From positions 62,001 to 126,000 of the forward strand of contig NC_071669.1 in the NCBI RefSeq assembly GCF_028554725.1: 64,000 nucleotides of DNA, read 5' to 3'. Shown one piece after another: positions 62,101 through 64,000 of this stretch. The DNA is from Zeugodacus cucurbitae (taxonomy: Eukaryota > Arthropoda > Insecta > Diptera > Tephritidae). Within the stretch, counting starts at the first letter, position 1, and every line of letters starts with the position of its first letter. A model generated the notes under the pieces. That model worked only from the letters and a program-made list of their open reading frames with translations. It made no database searches and was not told the origin of the DNA. The position numbers were made by a program, and so were the translations under genes.

Positions 62101-64000
62101 AGTGTGTGTACACTTATACATGCTATCGGGTGCGTCCCCTACCCAATTGCCGCCGATTTTTTCGGCATTTTTTGCGGCTTTTGCCTAGTACTGCAGCCGG
62201 ACCCGGTTTTGGACCCGGGTTTTTTTTGGTGGGGCACACTCGTGGCGGTGTGGCGGTGTGGTGGGTGTGGCCGGGGGGCGTTTTGGGGCAAAACTTGGAC
62301 GAGTTGGTAGCCGGTTCTCGGGGAAGACCCGGTTTTGCTGCTGTGTTGCTGTGTTGCTGTTGTTCGAGGGTGGGTGGGCGTGGGGCGAAAATACCCCTAC
62401 CCAATTGCCGCCGATTTTTTCGGCATTTTTTGCGGCTTTTGCCTAGTACTGCAGCCGGACCCGGTTTTGGACCCGGGTTTTTTTTGGTGGGGCACACTCG
62501 TGGCGGTGTGGCGGTGTGGTGGGTGTGGCCGGGGGGCGTTTTGGGGCAAAACTTGGACGAGTTGGTAGCCGGTTCTCGGGGAAGACCCGGTTTTTTGGGG
62601 TCGGTCAGTGGTCCGTTTAGCTCGTGCCGATCCACCCGATCACTTCTCGACCGATTTATACCGCTCACTGTATATATCTGGAAAATACGGGCATATATCT
62701 GGTTATGGTACTAGCTCGAAAGTCCGAGGTTCGAATCCCAACCCATTCAACTTTAATATCTATATATAATAATGTTTTTACTGACATACACATGTGTACA
62801 TACATATATGGTGATCGCATCGCATATATATATAGTATATATAATCGGAGATTTATGCGTGTGTAATACTATCATATACATACATACTCTCATGTACTGC
62901 GTAGTAGAAACACATGTGTGCCACATCAGCTGTTATTGTACGGGTATCCATCTATATGTGAAAAACAAAGAAATTTATAACAAATTCTACCATATGTTGA
63001 CAAATTTATAACAAATTCATGATCATATGTGTGTATTGTAGAACAGAACAGAATAGTGTGTACACTTGAACACATATATGATATGATAGGGGTAGAAAAG
63101 TGTGTGTACACTTATACATGCTATCGGGTGCGTCCCCTACCCAATTGCCGCCGATTTTTTCGGCATTTTTTGCGGCTTTTGCCTAGTACTGCAGCCGGAC
63201 CCGGTTTTGGACCCGGGTTTTTTTTGGTGGGGCACACTCGTGGCGGTGTGGCGGTGTGGTGGGTGTGGCCGGGGGGCGTTTTGGGGCAAAACTTGGACGA
63301 GTTGGTAGCCGGTTCTCGGGGAAGACCCGGTTTTGCTGCTGTGTTGCTGTGTTGCTGTTGTTCGAGGGTGGGTGGGCGTGGGGCGAAAATACCCCTACCC
63401 AATTGCCGCCGATTTTTTCGGCATTTTTTGCGGCTTTTGCCTAGTACTGCAGCCGGACCCGGTTTTGGACCCGGGTTTTTTTTGGTGGGGCACACTCGTG
63501 GCGGTGTGGCGGTGTGGTGGGTGTGGCCGGGGGGCGTTTTGGGGCAAAACTTGGACGAGTTGGTAGCCGGTTCTCGGGGAAGACCCGGTTTTTTGGGGTC
63601 GGTCAGTGGTCCGTTTAGCTCGTGCCGATCCACCCGATCACTTCTCGACCGATTTATACCGCTCACTGTATATATCTGGAAAATACGGGCATATATCTGG
63701 TTATGGTACTAGCTCGAAAGTCCGAGGTTCGAATCCCAACCCATTCAACTTTAATATCTATATATAATAATGTTTTTACTGACATACACATGTGTACATA
63801 CATATATGGTGATCGCATCGCATATATATATAGTATATATAATCGGAGATTTATGCGTGTGTAATACTATCATATACATACATACTCTCATGTACTGCGT
63901 AGTAGAAACACATGTGTGCCACATCAGCTGTTATTGTACGGGTATCCATCTATATGTGAAAAACAAAGAAATTTATAACAAATTCTACCATATGTTGACA
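56151..64000 (+). repeat. 998-bp tandem array (seven full units plus a partial)
   Basis: Unit starts: 56151, 57149, 58147, 59145, 60143, 61141, 62139 and 63137 (cut by the window end). Each is G(short)-reduced CTG-G(full)-T-A-P, with P fused to G by GTGCGTCCCCTACCC. Steps are exactly 998 bp and I saw no differences between units. The unit looks like the 731-bp unit (reverse complement at 26432-27893) with a second G module inserted at ACCCGGTTTT. Box, M and I are absent. The two in-phase G copies create a 227-codon open frame in each unit. Confidence 0.95.
56253..56344 (+). other. Seam of reduced CTG with G module in the 998-bp unit
   Basis: The first G copy ends at GAAGACCCGGTTTT and is followed immediately by GCTGCTGTGTTGCTG and a second G copy. 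GACCCGGTTTT also occurs in the middle of the G module, so homology at this motif is a plausible driver of the fusion. The same seam exists in reverse orientation in the 731-bp units. Confidence 0.7.

Larger units (their letters stand above)
1..64000. repeat. Composite satellite megablock, no single-copy DNA
   Basis: Every stretch examined is a copy of one of about nine modules (Box, L, M, I, C, G, T, A, P) that recur in both orientations. Open frames of 60-227 codons occur in several frames of the G-rich module at once, repeat identically in each unit, and change length only where modules are re-joined. That is the pattern of composition-driven frames, not genes. Orientation runs F 1-7670, R 7671-10726, F 10727-11893, R 11894-37581, F 37582-64000. 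Low divergence among copies suggests recent amplification. A centromeric, subtelomeric, sex-chromosome or B-chromosome location is possible but nothing here decides it. Confidence 0.95.

Noticed and set aside
1..64000. Transposon or retroelement with coding capacity
   Set aside because: No reverse transcriptase, integrase or transposase motifs in any frame, no LTR pairs, and no target-site duplications visible around modules.

Overview
The whole 64 kb is satellite-type repetitive DNA from a eukaryotic genome. I found no single-copy stretch and no protein-coding gene I would defend. The eukaryotic call rests on higher-order repeat (HOR) structure, (CTG)n/(CATA)n/(TA)n microsatellites, a tRNA-like segment with a Pol III B-box, and a module bounded by GT...AG with a long pyrimidine tract. 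I cannot name the species or lineage from sequence alone.

Everything is built from a small set of modules, defined here in 'F' orientation. Box: a 160- or 169-bp hairpin-rich tandem unit. L: a short linker ending in GCACCCGG. M: about 205 bp, rich in CATATG, with a GTGCT pentamer run. I: a 150-154 bp intron-like module, GT...polypyrimidine...CAG. C: (CTG)7-8. G: about 300 bp, extremely G-rich on the F strand, with one or two G-quadruplex motifs. T: tRNA-like, with box B GGTTCGAATCC and a downstream TTTTT. A: (CATA)n/(TA)n-rich. P: AT-rich with short inverted repeats. The full order is Box-M-I-C-G-T-A-P-(L)-Box. About 59 T modules are present.

Layout: (1) 1-7670, F orientation, a 1505/1674-bp HOR array. 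(2) 7671-10726, R orientation. (3) 10727-11893, an F island. (4) 11894-37581, R orientation, with nested arrays of 571/686-bp and 731-bp units and segmental copies, including a 4.7 kb segment repeated at an offset of 4924 bp. (5) 37582-64000, F orientation, in which short (852), long (1285) and extended (1150) units build S-L, S-L-L and S-L-L-X HORs (the last 4572 bp, twice), followed by at least 7.8 copies of a 998-bp unit running off the window. Parts 1-4 also contain a large inverted repeat (6432-8840 against 10727-13295) whose arms share private substitutions.

The modules do not form a gene system I can recognise. The interest lies in the reshuffling of one module set into at least six homogenised array types, and in the structural and transcription-like signals carried by each monomer (B-box/terminator, G-quadruplexes, splice-like borders, hairpin boxes). 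Long-read assembly collapse or misjoining cannot be excluded for any junction.
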